Shown: positions 32,469 to 45,400 of the stretch, one piece after another
Numbering within the stretch: position 1 is the stretch's first letter
Layout of the letters: the number at the start of each line of letters is the position of its first letter
Source: Pezicula radicicola
Lineage: Eukaryota; Ascomycota; Leotiomycetes; Helotiales; Dermateaceae
Assembly: GCA_003008705.1 (NCBI GenBank)
Contig: PDUO01000015.1
Location: 129,290-193,289 of the forward strand
Direction: 5' to 3'
DNA length: 64,000 nucleotides
The notes under the pieces: model-generated
What the model was told of the DNA's origin: nothing
The model's input: only the letters and a program-made list of their open reading frames with translations
The model's database searches: none
Made by a program: the position numbers and the translations under genes

Positions 32469-34339
32469 ATGCCTCCAAAGAAGAACGGAGCCTCGAACAG
32501 CAACGGCAAGCGCAAAACTGCAGAGCCTACGACAAATACCAATACCAAGAAATCCAAACTCAACAACGAAACCTCCGATCCGCTAAGACAACCCCACCAT
32601 AGTGCGCAAGAGGCAGAAGACAACGGCATCGTATTACGAGAATACTATCCCCCAGAGATGAACAATGCGCGAGCACAAGCCTACAACGAAGATTCTCTGC
32701 CTCGACCAATCGAACTCCTCTCCTCCGCTCTCGAAGAGACACAATCATTGCGAGATGAGATCGAAGTCAAGGATGCCGTGGTTCATTGGTTCAAAAACGA
32801 TTTAAGGACATATGATAACAAATCGTTATTTCTGGCTAGCGAGAAGGCAAAGGAGAAGGGTGTCCCGCTTATTGGATTATATATTGTTAGTCCTCAGGAT
32901 TTCGAAGCACATTTGACGGCTCCGGTTAGGGTTGACTTTATACTCCGAACCCTCGCAATTCTCAAAGATGACTTAGAGCGGTTGGATATACCGCTTTACG
33001 TCGAGACAGTGGAGAAGAGAAGGGATATACCTACTAGAATATTAGAATTACTTGGGGAATGGGGAGCTAGTCACCTTTTTGCGAATATGGAATATGAGGT
33101 TGATGAGTTGAGGAGGGAGGCGAAGATGATTAGGGAGTTTGCGGAGATGGGTATTGCGATGGAGGTTTTTCACGATACGTGCGTTGTTCCTCCTGGAGCG
33201 CTTTCAAGTGGGACTGGGAATCAATATTCAGTTTATACTCCTTGGTTTCGTACATGGGTTGCCCATATCCATGGGAATCTAGAATTGTTGGATTTATTTG
33301 ATGCACCCGGGAGAAATCCACCTACTGCTCGAGAGAAATTCGCCAGCCTTTTCGGGAGCAAGATTCCCTCAGCGCCAAAGAACAAAGTACTGAGCAAGGA
33401 AGAACAGAAGAGATTTAAATCCATATGGCCAGCAGGGGAACAAGAAGCCCATTCACGATTAGAAAGGTTTGCCAAAGAGAAAATCGGTCGATATCAGGCA
33501 AATCGAAACTTTCCAGCAGAGGCCGGGACATCTTCACTATCAGTACATTTTGCAAGTGGGACACTTTCAGCAAGGACAGCTATTCGAACAGCTCGGGATC
33601 ATAATACAACCAAGAAACTAGATGGAGGAAGTGAAGGTATCAAGACTTGGATAAGTGAGGTAGCATGGAGAGATTTCTATAAACATGTTTTGGTTCATTG
33701 GCCTTACGTTTGGTAAGCAACCTAGAATCTAGAATCTCGAATCTTATCTCCCACCCCGAAACTTCATTAACAAAACAAAATTTATCTAGTATGAACAAAC
33801 CCTTCAAACCCGCCTACACAAACATAACCTGGTCCTACAATACCACCCACTTCACCGCCTGGAAAACCGGGAAAACCGGCTACCCAATAGTCGACGCCTC
33901 AATGCGGCAATTAAACACAACAGGCTGGATGCACAACCGATGCAGAATGATAGTAGCATCCTTCCTCTCCAAACACCTCCTCCTAGACTGGCGCTTAGGA
34001 GAAAAATACTTCATGGAACACCTAATAGACGGAGATTTCGCCTCTAATAATGGAGGATGGGGATTCGCAGCCAGTACAGGCGTAGATCCACAACCATATT
34101 TCCGGATCTTTAACCCGTTATTACAGTCTGAGAAATTTGATTCTGAAGGGGAGTTTATTAGGAAGTGGGTTCCTGAGTTGAAAGATATAAAGGGGAAGGC
34201 TGTTCATGATCCGTATGAGAGGGGTGCGGGGAAGACAGCGGAGGCGAATGGGTACCCGAGGAGGATTGTTGAGCATAGGGAGAGTAGGGAACGGTGTTTG
34301 AAGAGGTATAAGGAGGGGTTAGAGAGGGAGGATGTTTGA
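32469..34339 (+). CDS. Deoxyribodipyrimidine photolyase, class I CPD type
   Basis: Two exons (32469-33712 and 33790-34339) joined as TG-T give 597 aa. The start at 32469 (MPPKKNGASNSN) opens a Lys/Asn-rich, probably nuclear, N-terminal tail of about 100 residues. The antenna-binding alpha/beta domain begins near residue 110 (AVVHWFKNDLRTYDN) and the FAD domain follows. The C-terminal hallmark regions are clear: GYPIVDASMRQLN, GWMHNRCRMIVASF, LSKHLLLDWRLGEKYF and then DGDFASNNGGWGFAASTG with DPQPYFRIFNP. These are signatures of the class I photolyase/cryptochrome FAD site, and the GDFASNNGGW run favours CPD photolyase over animal cryptochromes. It repairs UV cyclobutane dimers using blue light. 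A longer open frame starts at TTG and was trimmed. Confidence 0.95.
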
Positions 34340-35719
34340 GAGTTGAGAGTTGAGAGTTAAAAATTGAGATATATTTATGTGTGGTTCTTCAAAATAGCGA
34401 ATCATACAATCAAGTAGTGTTTTTAATAGCTAGGCTATTAACCATTAACTGACCTGAACTACCTAGTTGGGCTAGGTATGGATCGAGTTAATATTTTCTC
34501 ATTACCCAATGGTTTTCGACTTTCTTAATTAACTATAGTTAACTAACAACCTATAGGTGCCTACCCTATAACTAATATAGTTATAACTAGAATATACCCA
34601 AAACACAGCTAAATTCCTATTTAATTTTAGTAATTTTTATAACGCCTTACTCTTATATCCTACGCTATATAAGCCTACTATACAGTACTAGTACATCTAT
34701 TTTACATAAATCATACAAGACTTATAACACCTCCAATTACTATCATAGAACTCAGTCAAGTACCTACTAGTTATACCTAATAAACAATAGGTTTCAATAG
34801 GTTAGGTTAGGTACCTACTACTATAGAAACTCAAACAATAGGTAGCGTAAAACAGGGAATGATTGACAGCGGGAGTAGGGGTAGGGGTTATTTTTAGTAA
34901 GGAATAGAGTTTAGTAGGATGTGGGCAGGGTTGTATAGTAATCCCTGTTTTTACGCTACTTATATGTTTGAGTTTCTACGGTAGGTTAAACCTATAGTTT
35001 ACTTAGTTAATAACTTAGTAAGTTATAGTTTATGGAATTATTTAGTTGGCTAGGTTGGGTATAGTTCATGCCTTAATTTAAGCCGAACCACTAATTAAAA
35101 ACGCTGCAATCGGGTGGGAAATGATGTAATGAATACTAGAATATTTAGGCTTTAAAGTAGGTATTAATTCTTTCCATTCTTCTATTAGCTCTGTCTTTAA
35201 ACAGCTAACTTATCCTTTTTATTTTTTCAACTTATCCTCAATAGAGAAATATGTCAACAGTTAAGTACCTTATAAAGATGGATATAGAACTATTCTCATT
35301 CATTTATTCATTCAACAATAATACTCGTACTATGGGTATGATAGTGCCATCATCTAACCCCGCAAGCCAATATATACAAGCCGAGCCAAGGTAGCTCTCG
35401 CCTTTCTTCTTTCCTCCTAATACCAATACTCCTTCGCGCTATGCTATACAGGTTTGGTTTTTTGTAAACGCCGTAGCCCCATTAAAATGCATCTGTTCTT
35501 CCATCGTCTGTCTCTAAAGGCCTCAAATTTCCAGAAAGATGTTAAAAGTAGGTGGACGTAATACGCCCTCCGAAGCTGCCATGTATGATATGGTTCGAAG
35601 TAGTCCCTCGTTCCGAACGCCAAGATACCGAACCCAAAAACTCCCTATTGCCGACCTGCTAGAATAGTCTTTCAGCAAGGCCATGACAAACATAGACCGA
35701 CCGAGAAATTAATGTCAAC
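34340..35719. other. AT-rich intergenic block, gene-free
   Basis: Dominated by TATA/TAGT/TAAC runs with CTAGGTA-type repeats and very few long open frames, a composition like RIP-mutated spacer. It contains the inverted-repeat element at 34813-34987. Confidence 0.6.
34813..34987. repeat. MITE-like element with about 43-bp terminal inverted repeats
   Basis: The left arm (34813-34858: CTATAGAAACTCAAACAATA then GGTAGCGTAAAACAGGGA) is nearly the reverse complement of the right arm (34942-34987: TCCCTGTTTTTACGCTACTT then ATATGTTTGAGTTTCTACGG). The 83-bp centre does not code. Small indels separate the arms. It resembles a non-autonomous DNA transposon; no target-site duplication was clearly resolved. 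Confidence 0.75.
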
Positions 35720-37611
35720 TCATGCACTCTTAGTCTCAAGCTTCCGCTTGTCTTCTTTCGCTTTCTTTTCCGTCTCCTTAGTCTTCCTCTTCGCTTCCCA
35801 CTTCTTCTTCTGCTCTTCTTCGGCTATTCTCTTCTTCTCTTCAGATCTCAATATATCATCCATTGGAGTCTTTTTATCTATTGATGTTTTATCTTTTGTC
35901 TGGTCAGTTTTTTGCGTGGTTGAAGTTGAGGAAGAGGAGGAAGAGGAGGAAGAGGTATCGGACTTTGGTGTATTTGATTTCTGTTCAGTTGATTTCTGCT
36001 CAGTCGATTTCTGCTCAGTCGATTTCTGTTCAGTTGATTTCTGCTCAGTCGCTTTCTGCTCAGTTGATTTCTGCTCAGTCGCTTTCTGCTCAGTCGCTTT
36101 CTGCTCAGTCGCTTTCTGCTCAGTTGGTTTCTGCTCAGTTGGTTTCTGCTGCGTAGGTTGTTTGGCAACAGGTGGTGGGGTTTCTTGCTTGGCGGGTGCT
36201 TTCGATTTCGATGGGGCAGGAGGTTTAATTTCCTTCATAATAGGAATCCATTCCAGCTTTTCTTCATCGAATTTGTGTCTACATATCTGTCAGCAAGCTT
36301 GCACCGCGGGAGAGGCGGAAATACACACCCTTCGAAGGTAGTCAAGCTCAGGGCTTTCTGGCGGTATTCTGCTTCCAGAACCTCTTTGTATGCGAATGGA
36401 ATCTTTGCTGGCACACCCTCAAAGAAGGTATCTCTCAATGGGAAGATATAGGAGTCCTATTGCATACGCATCAGTATAAAGTTTCTCCAGTAGCGGCCTG
36501 CCCCTTGCTTTCGAATTCAATACCCGTACTGAGGATGAATAAACGTTAAATTTAACGTAGCTCGTCACCCAATAATTAACGTTTATTCATCCCTAGTACG
36601 AGTATTCTGAACTCTAATAATTCAAAACCAGGTATCGGGGGACCACATACCCTGTATTCGTGTCCATCCTTACAACTCAGCATTCCCTCACCCGCCGGGT
36701 GCGTCAGGTTATATCTTGCAGTCGTGATGTCAATAAATAATCCGCTCGTCGTGTCTACCCATCGTGCATCGATAACATTAAGCCTATCCGTCTGCTCCCG
36801 ATTGATGTAGTGGGGGTTGACCTCTAGCATGTAGTCGCGTCCATCGGGAATGCGCGGCGTCTTGTAGTGGAAGACGGTCATGTTGTAGTATGAGGCTAGA
36901 TAGTGCATCGAAGATTCGGACACTTGCACGTCGGAATCTGAGTCCCAAGGAAGAATCTGCGAACAACAATCAGCTCCTGGACCATTCCCACCAGGGTCAT
37001 CAGAATATACCTTGCGATTCCACCACCAGCCAAGTAATGTGCCGTGCATCAACCATGTTTCTACGCCAATGTCTGCGAAGGTTGCGAGGTACGTTTGGAT
37101 GAGATTCGAGAGGGCTTTCTTTCGCTCGAGGTAGGGTAATTGATGGTCTGCGAATCTGTGCCAAGAGCTGTCAGTCGCACGTTCAGTAAAACGAGTGGTG
37201 GGCCGATCTCTTACCTGCCATCGTAATGCGGGTGGAAGCTTCATAGCGGGAAACAATGTCAGCAAAACGTCCCAATCAAATCAGAATTCCCCATCTCTAT
37301 GATAAACATCGGCGGGTAGAGTCTGTTGGATGTACATACATGCTCTCGTCTATTAATCCCAAACATTAGCATTCAGTCTCGCCATAGCTGCTCTCAGACG
37401 CCCCGACTCGAGCTACCAAGAACATGGCGACAGCCACATGGAACGGTGCAAACTCACGAAAATATTTGTCCTTTGGATCACCCCTCTTCCCACTCATATC
37501 TTTATGCATCTTCGTCCGTACGCTGAGGAAGTCGGCATCCCTCTTTTCGATGGCCAGTGCAGAGACGGAGGACAGGACAGCCGGAAGGGCCAATAACCAC
37601 GAGATGCGCAT
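35720..37611 (-). CDS. LicD/Mnn4-type phosphotransferase-like secretory protein with TEQK repeat tail
   Basis: Seven exons rebuilt on the minus strand: 37611-37458, 37349-37340 (a 10-nt microexon), 37238-37215, 37155-37011, 36956-36651, 36456-36329 and 36278-35720, giving 441 aa. A signal peptide opens it (MRISWLLALPAVLSSVSALA). The LicD/FKTN domain follows with a segment FHPHYDGRF, TWLMHGTLLGWWWNRK and the metal-binding WDSDSDVQV (DxD-like), then DYMLEVNPHY, DARWVDTTSGLFIDIT and AGEGMLSCKDGHEYRDSY. Beyond FEGHKFDEEKLEWIPIMKE the tail is 11 TEQK units with P/A/S spacers and a Lys/Glu-rich end, recalling the charged tail of yeast Mnn4. Likely an ER/Golgi regulator or transferase of mannosylphosphate. 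Acceptor and activity are not shown by sequence; the microexon is odd. Confidence 0.85.
35978..36148. repeat. 15-bp minisatellite coding for [P/A/S]TEQK
   Basis: About eleven units of a 15-bp motif (TTCTGCTCAGTCGAT-like on the plus strand) in the last exon of the LicD/Mnn4 gene, keeping frame. Variant bases are mainly synonymous or change the spacer residue, so the length can vary by slippage. Confidence 0.9.
36519..36607. repeat. Intron-resident inverted repeat, about 32-bp arms
   Basis: The left arm (AATACCCGTACTGAGGATGA then ATAAACGTTAA) pairs with the right arm (TTAACGTTTATTCATCCCTA then GTACGAGTATT) with 3 mismatches, with about 30 bp between. It lies wholly within intron 36457-36650 of the LicD/Mnn4 gene, which at 194 bp is longer than the other introns. 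It could be a small MITE inserted into the intron. Confidence 0.8.
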
Positions 37612-40600
37612 GTTGATTTGTTGTGTTGATTGTCCGAAAGAAGGAAACAGTCGAATTGTTGGAGTACCAGTCGTAGATAGAACCTGATGGTACGGGTAAA
37701 TGGGAAAGGAAAGTAGGCACACGATCAAAAGCTGACGAAATACCGATATTTAATGCTCCTTGGGCTGAGCAGTGTAAGGCTGGGAACCGGCTTGGCAACG
37801 GCGATCTTGGTAACGATATGTGGTCGAGGGAAATTGTCGTTACGTTGGGGGTGTCGGATGTCCAAAGTCAAAAGTATTGTGGAGGAATCCCCTTTGGTTG
37901 TGTGGTCGAATAATACGCGTATCCTTTGGGAGATGGTAGAATGAGGTGGACGAAGAATAAAAGCAGGGAGGAGGAGGAGGTGTGAGGTGTAGGTTGGTTG
38001 ACTTCAGGGCCCAGAAGGGATTGGGAAATATTGCTCGTGAGCAGCCCCAGTAATATCAATTCCCCGGTCTCACCGTGAGCACGCAGAGTGCCGGGACTTG
38101 TGGACGTGTGGAGCGGAGTCGTAAGGTTCGTTCGATATTTAATTATAGCTCGGTCGGTTCCCCGCGCAAACAATGCGTTGGGACAAGAAAGAGGCCCTGT
38201 GGAAAGGAGCTGTTGGTACTTATTATGGAAGAGATGACGAGAAAGCTGTTGTACGACGAAGAATTGTACTGTAGTTGTAGTTGTAGTTCTGATGGGGGAT
38301 TGAAATGAGAGAGCTTCTGTTCTGTACGTACAGTATTAGATTTTTTACGATGGATGGCTGCAAGGTCGCTCTTAGTGGTGTCGACCCCCGGCCCAAGCCC
38401 CCCCTTTGGCGATGACGACGCCTAGCACCTAGCAAAGCAAAGCACAAGCTGACAGGATGCGCTGTCTGAGCCTTGTCAACAACAGCAAAGATAGAAGCCC
38501 CCTTGTCATGAGCACAAGACCACAAGAAATAAGAACAGGTAAGCCGAGACTACGCCGCTATCTTCTTGCAGTGTTCATGGGGATGCAGTCGCAATAAATA
38601 AATGAATGATACTGGAATGTAGCTGTCTGTGAATGGTGAGGGAGGCAAAGACATCAACGTGGTTGAATTGATATTCTGTTTGCACCACCGCAGTCGGCTG
38701 ACCTAGAGGAGGGAGGTGATATTGTTCGCCATTCCGCGTTCCTCGGGTCTCTTCAGCACTGCACGGTATCTAGCCTGGCCTGTCACATTCCTATCCATGC
38801 CCGAAACAGGGCGACAATTATCGATATACAGTGCAGTAATCAGCCTGAAAAAGAAATGCGCGGAAATACCATGCGCTATTTCAAGGTACCATGCCAAAAG
38901 CATCCTGCAATGTGATTCAGACAGCTTTCTAGAATGATTTTTTTTCCCTGCTGTTATTCCTTTATTCTTTTATTCCCTTATTTCCAAATTGCTATCGCAT
39001 GCTCAATTCCCCTTCGCAGAATACCCAAAGGACCCTTCATTCCAGGGGAGAAAATAATGTCCTCCAACGCCTGCAGTCACCCCCTACCAAAGAACGCGTC
39101 AGCTTGTCCAGGGAGCGGATACCCCTCAGCATACAAGCCTTTAGGCGAGTCCTTGGCAACCAATGGAACCCCTTGGCAAAAGCTTGAGTGTCGCTCACCC
39201 ACGCTTACCATGTTCTGGTCAAGTGGCCTCCAACAGCACCATTTGGTGATTGTTTACAACCTTCAGCGTGATATCGGGCCTAGGTAGGAATGAAAGTCTC
39301 GCACCCTGTCAGCGACGAGGATTATTAGCCTTCTACGTATGACCTTAGGGGCGGCTTTCAAAGCTTGTTGAAGCTTGTTCAAGCGCTATTGCCTCTGCGG
39401 CTGAAATTAATTCAATTCTCTGGCCTCGACCCTTCGAGAAATCTGGCTAGCCTGGGAACGTGCTATTATTATTTTTCGAAAAGCCTCAATTCGAACCGCT
39501 TTTGGTCTTCGGGTAGAGTCAAGAAGTTTCACGGAGTCTCGAATGAGAAACCGCCAGATTGCGTGGTTTACTACTACTACTAGAACTCCCAAGCCCCCTT
39601 TCATCTTTCTTTCGCTCGTCTCGTCCTTGGCTAAAGGACGCGAGTCAATATCTGACCCTCTCGGTTCGAGGCTCACTATCTTGTTTGACGGCCTCACTCC
39701 GTCTCTACCGCCCAATTGTTTCACAACAGCCGGGAGCTACACGGCTATTTACCTGTGCGACACAACCAACAAACCACACACACAACCTCACTCGCCCAAG
39801 ATCTCCGAATCTCCCGTTTTTTCCATCGCTGATTTTCTTTTCCGTCTGTATGCGCCAATGTACAACACAGAATCATCATAAATTTCCGAACATGCCGAGA
39901 TTCAGACCATCTACCGCCCCAAACAAACCTCGTCTCACCATCGTCCAATATCCTCGCTTCCCCGCCATTTGGCAGTCTTTTTGAAACCGCTTCGATGACA
40001 GGCTAATTTTGACACATGAACTTCATTCATGTAGACGACGAACTATTCGGACAGACCATCATCCGAAAATTGGGAGAAAGCTTGTTTCTGTAGATCGATG
40101 TATGATCGATGTATTGAAATAGAGATCAAGATGCGCTCGTTGCGCGGAGTAGCTAATTGGTACAGCTATTTACAACTCTCACTTCTTTGTGTGTCGTGTC
40201 TCTCCTACTTTACATGGGCAGGAACTGGAGGAAAATTCTCGAGGATGATATCTGGTCGATATTTCGAGGACGAGTATTCTCGGACTTACAACCTAAATAT
40301 CTCAATGGAAGAAAATCAGCAGCCGCAGTATAGCCAGTAATCAGACGTTACTCTCATGTTATTATGTTTCGTTCACAGAATATCAACATGATCGCTTCGG
40401 TTTCTCAAGCGCGCCCAAGCGAGTGCGTACTCTACAACGGAACAATCCCGTATCCCAAGACATTGAAAGCGTATATTTTCAAACCACGTCACAATTAACC
40501 AATCCTCTGGCAAGTTATAATCCAGCGGGAGAAAGCGTAGTTGAAATGTCGTTATGAAGTATCTAGCAGCAAATAGCCCGAAAACCACCTCAAAGACCAG

Positions 40601-42167
40601 AAGTCATGTTAGAAGTTTTCTACTTAAACTCCTCAATCATCATCTCTTTCGGAAAACCTTCACTTCCTTCCTCTATTTTATCAAGGTAATTTCCATCAAT
40701 TACATTACAAGTTGAAAAATACATTACCGCCACCATCAACAACCTCACTTACTACCACAGCCCAATCACCACATCACTAAATTCATCTCACATTTTCAAT
40801 TCTCAAATCTACCTATCTTCAATTACCCATCATTTCCTCCCAAACCTAGCACCACCACAAAATAAAAAACAGCAAATATCATTACCAGGAGATAAGAAGG
40901 GAAAGCACTCTCATCTCCTAACTCGCAAACTCCTTACTTCCCTCCCCCTAAGAAACACAGAGAACCTCTACGGAGTTACAGTCTAAGCGAGGAATGTACA
41001 ACTTTTTTTTCTCTCGATTACCACCTAATCCCCCGATAGCGACAAGGCATTAGCACTCAATAGTTTCTCCTCTCGCGTGCGCAGAATTCTTTCCTTTGTA
41101 CCACCCTACTGTATTTGTACTACCATACCCAGCACGTGGTGAAGCGAAAACCCGAGAAAAAAACGGACTGTTACTTACAGTAGGTATGTGATAAATTTTA
41201 TCGACTCGAGAAAGTTGAATCTGATTCCGGTTGATACAGTAATCTTGGAATGTTTATTCGTGTTTGATAGAATACAGAATAGAATTTTTTTCTTTTCTGG
41301 TTTGTGGAGGTCATATAGATGGACTATTTAATTTGAAATATGGAGGTACATCGATGATAGGAAATATTAAGATGTTTATAGTTCACCTTACTTTTTTGTA
41401 TTGTGGATTTGATATAAGGGTAAGGGTTGTAGTGGTGTATTTGTAACTATAAATATGTTTGTCTTGTATCTTGTGTTTTTTTTAAGAATTTGATGGTTAT
41501 AAGTCCCTGTCTATGTGACTTATTGGTAGTGTGTAAATATATAAGTGAAGTAGTTGGTTAAGTTAGGTTGCTTATACGGGCTAATGAAGTAGAGTGGTAG
41601 AATGGTGTAAGTTAACCTTACTTAAGTTTTTATAAATTTAAAGTTTGGTGTAATAGGTGTTATATAGTAAGAATACTAATATATGTCTATATAATTTTAG
41701 TGTTGTTTATAGCCTTACTTATAGGCTGGCGACGACTCTCACCTCTACGTGGTGCCAGCTAGGAGCCTATATCTCTCTTCAGTATATAGAGTAAAGAAGA
41801 GTTAATAACAATATATTATATTATAGTATTATAAGTAGTACATCGAGTATAATCATCCTTATCCTTACTACCTTATAAGCTGTAAGTACACCTATCCCTT
41901 TTCTAACCTTCCTTAAGATACAATAAATAACTACAAGTAGGATTAGCTCCTCTATAACCTTTTTAAAGTAAAGTAGTAACCTAACTTTAATATCTCTTCT
42001 CTTCTTAAATATATAGTAAAAGATAGTAAACTTTATATTCTTTAGTCTTATAGAAGTTGATTTTTAACCTTAACGAATATATAATAATACCTTATATATA
42101 GTAGAATAAACAATTGACCCTACCTAAAGCTAGGGTAGTTATTTATTTCGAATAATATTATTAAAGG
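37612..42167. other. Long gene-free region (about 4.5 kb) beside the retrotransposon
   Basis: I tested the larger open frames (38223-38525, 39543-39984, 40098-40340, 40373-40588). None shows a domain, and strands overlap. The stretch 40600-41000 is CA/CT-rich like a 5' leader. From about 41450 the sequence turns strongly AT-rich. Possible lineage-specific small genes cannot be excluded. Confidence 0.45.
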
Positions 42168-42441
42168 TGTCAGACTAAAATCACGTGTATTGCTTCATAT
42201 TATAAGTAATATAGGTATACCCTCATTTTGATTTCAAATCTAGATTAAATCGGAGGATCTAAATAGGAATCCCTGATTATTATAAACTACTCATTTTGTA
42301 TACCTTTTTAGGCTATTCCGATACTATTATATTACTATATAGATAGTCTATAGTCCCTCTCTTTTAGAGGATAATTACTCTCAATTCAAGGTCTTTTCAC
42401 TATATATATTGGTTTATATATTAGGCCTAGAGTAGTTCATA
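42168..42441 (+). repeat. 5' LTR of the Copia element
   Basis: Starts TGTCAGACTAAAATCACG and ends GTTCATA; aligns over its whole length to the copy at 47622. The outermost bases are uncertain by 1-2 bp. Confidence 0.85.
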
Positions 42442-45400
42442 GTTAAGAGCTATATTTAATCTCTAGCTATTACTAAATCATTTGTTTTCATACCCAAAAA
42501 GAGACGATTCAGCATTGATAATCACTATATTAACCTACCTATAATCAACCTCTAAGAGGACAGGAAATAATACTAGAAATCCAGGTAATTTCGAAATCCA
42601 GGTATTTTCGAAATCGAGGCTATTTAGTTATGAAATTCCTCAGGTAGGTAATTTCTATAGGTAATTCGTCTAAAGAACTATACTCGACAAAATCAATACA
42701 ATAAGTCGCTATAGACTTATATTACAATATCAATTATATCGTCAATATCCATACTTAAAAACGAACAATACCTGAACGTCTCATCGGACTGGAAACTATG
42801 GATCCTGGTAGTTTAAAATATAGCCCAAGAAGGTGCTATAAATATATAGAAGTACATTGATCCATCAGAAATCAATGAACCAGATCAGCCCTTAGTTAGT
42901 GCTTTACTAACTATTCCACCTATTATCAATGAAGGCCCACCAGAAATAGAATAAGCTAGAACGATATAGGAATCAATACATAAAGCAGAAATCGAGGTAT
43001 TCAATATCAGATTCAGATCCCAACAAGAGGTCAATAACGTCGTAAAAGAAGAAATAAGAATCATTGGAAAGGTCCGATCATATATTATAATAAGTATAGC
43101 TACCCAGTATCATTCACTTCTTTGTAATCAAAGTATGTAGCAATAAATCAAGGCTCTGAAATCAAGGCTAGAACCCACCACTTTTAACTAAATCATGGCT
43201 CTTAATAAGTGCTATTATAAGCTTTATATACTCGGAAAGAATCAAGACTTAGAACTATGGCTTCAACAATGGGAAGCTGTATATAATGAAGGTAAAGAAC
43301 TCAGTATACCGGAACTATCTAGTGTAATACCCTATATCCAATTCTACTATTTAGTCAATGGAATAGATAGTTCATGGGGGGCCATCAATGAAAATTATAT
43401 ACGAATAAGTATAGTATCAAATACCCCATTGTAAAGCTTCAATCAACTTGTCAATAGCTTTCGAGAAAGGCAACGAGGATTAGACATTAATACTAGACGA
43501 TCATATACAATATTTATAATACTTCAAGGCTAGTTAAACACCAAAAAGAAGGCTCCCAAGTACCTCTGTGGAGAACAACACTGGTACTCAGAATGTCTAT
43601 ATCTAGTCCAAGATCTTATTAGTGAAATCAAGCTAGAAATCAAAGCCTTAATTGAAGAAAAACTCAAGGATCCCGCTATTAAATCAAAGGTCGATTCCTT
43701 AATTCAATGTATAAATAAACAGAGCAAGAACAAAGATACTACAACTCTAAAGAAACTAGGTATATATATAGTAAAACTAGGTAAAAAGAAGCCTAAGTAC
43801 TCATCATTTGGATCATTAAATTCAATAGACTCAGACCTATACAACTACTGGATCTTTGACACTGGATTAGATGTCTATGTATCTAACTCAGAGGAAGGTT
43901 TTATAAGAACTTATACTGTAAATTTAGACGACGTTATAATCGCAGGAAGAGATGAATATAAAATCGATGCCTATAGTAAAATCATACTATTAGTCGACAC
44001 TCCCGACGGCCTAAATCGAGGTTAAATAGAACTTCAAAACGTGGCCTTATGTAAAGGATTCATGACTAGTGTGGTTTCAGTAAGTAAATTGACCATCAAA
44101 AACGTCTACTTCGATACTAAGAAGAGGTACCTCTATATTGACTATAAAACTCTCTGCTATATCCATCCACTTGGAGGATACTGGATTATATAAAAGAGAA
44201 TATAACCATTAGTCAAAGGTATACTAAAAGCTACAGTACCTCTAAAACCATAGAATTTCACTGTCAAGACGAGTTATGTAACTCATGCTAAGAGAACAGC
44301 CCATGAATGGTATAAGATTCTCGGATATACCGGTCCAGAAGTTATTACTCACTTGTAAGAATACTCTCAAAACATTGAGGTAGATATGACCGATCCATGT
44401 CCTACTACGATATACTGTATAACCTGCGTAATCTCAAAAGCCTCTGAAATCATTTCATGAAGCTTATTCGTCGAAGAACCAAGTCAAGGCCTATGGGATC
44501 ATACCTGGTAGGATTTAGTTATTATAGTACTAGCGTAGAACAAAGATAAATATATATCCTATTTCTATTGTAAACGAACTGGTATATATATAGTCTTTAC
44601 CTATAGAAGTAAGAAAGAAATCCTAGTAATTATACAGGAATTCGTTAATATAATATTCAATCGATGGGGATATAAAATTCAATTCCTATACTTAGATAGA
44701 GAAGTAATATTAGCTTCAAATCTTGGAGGAGAATATAGGGAATATCTATCAGATATAGGCCTTACTGAAGAAAGAACCTCGCCGGACATACCAGCCTAAA
44801 ATGGCCCAGTGGAAAGAGTAGGAGGAGTACTAGTAATTAAGGCTAGGGTACTACGAATTGAAGCTAATCTTCCTCATGAAATGTAGCCAGAATACTGGAA
44901 AGCCTCAGCCTATATCACGAATCGAATACCGGTTAAACGATTAGGTTGGAAGTCACTATTCGAAGTAGTAACTAGTCAAAAACCATCTCTAGCTTACTTC
45001 CACCTATATAGTTATCAAGCGTTTACCCTACTCAAATATATTCTATAATCATTTAAATTGGATCCAAATATTACTCTAGGAATACTTATAGGATATGATT
45101 CAACTGGGATATATCGAATATAAATTCCAGAACTAGGTAAGGTGATTCGAACCAGGGATGTCAGATTTAATAACAATATTATCTACTTACCGGAAGACGT
45201 TAATATAGTACTACTTCTCAAAGATGAAGTCAAGAAAGTAATGGAATTGATTGAAATACCGGAATTAGAAGATATTCATGGCCATGGACTTAAAGATGTA
45301 TTCAAAGAATAGTTCGAAATCGTAGAATATTTTCAAACGAGCCTAACCCAGAACAATATAGCTTCTTCGGATCTAACCCAAAAAGGACTAGAAAACCCGG

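Noticed and set aside
35978..36148. Possible CRISPR-like array
   Set aside because: Regular 15-bp units inside a eukaryotic coding exon with no spacers; it is a minisatellite.
35712..36341. 209-codon plus-strand open frame opposite the TEQK tail
   Set aside because: Its repeated FCSVDFCSV is the antisense of the minisatellite; the minus-strand gene has a signal peptide, an LicD domain and matching splice sites.
37868..40588. Several 60-140 codon frames in the gene-free block
   Set aside because: No domains, heavy strand overlap and no splice-consistent extension.
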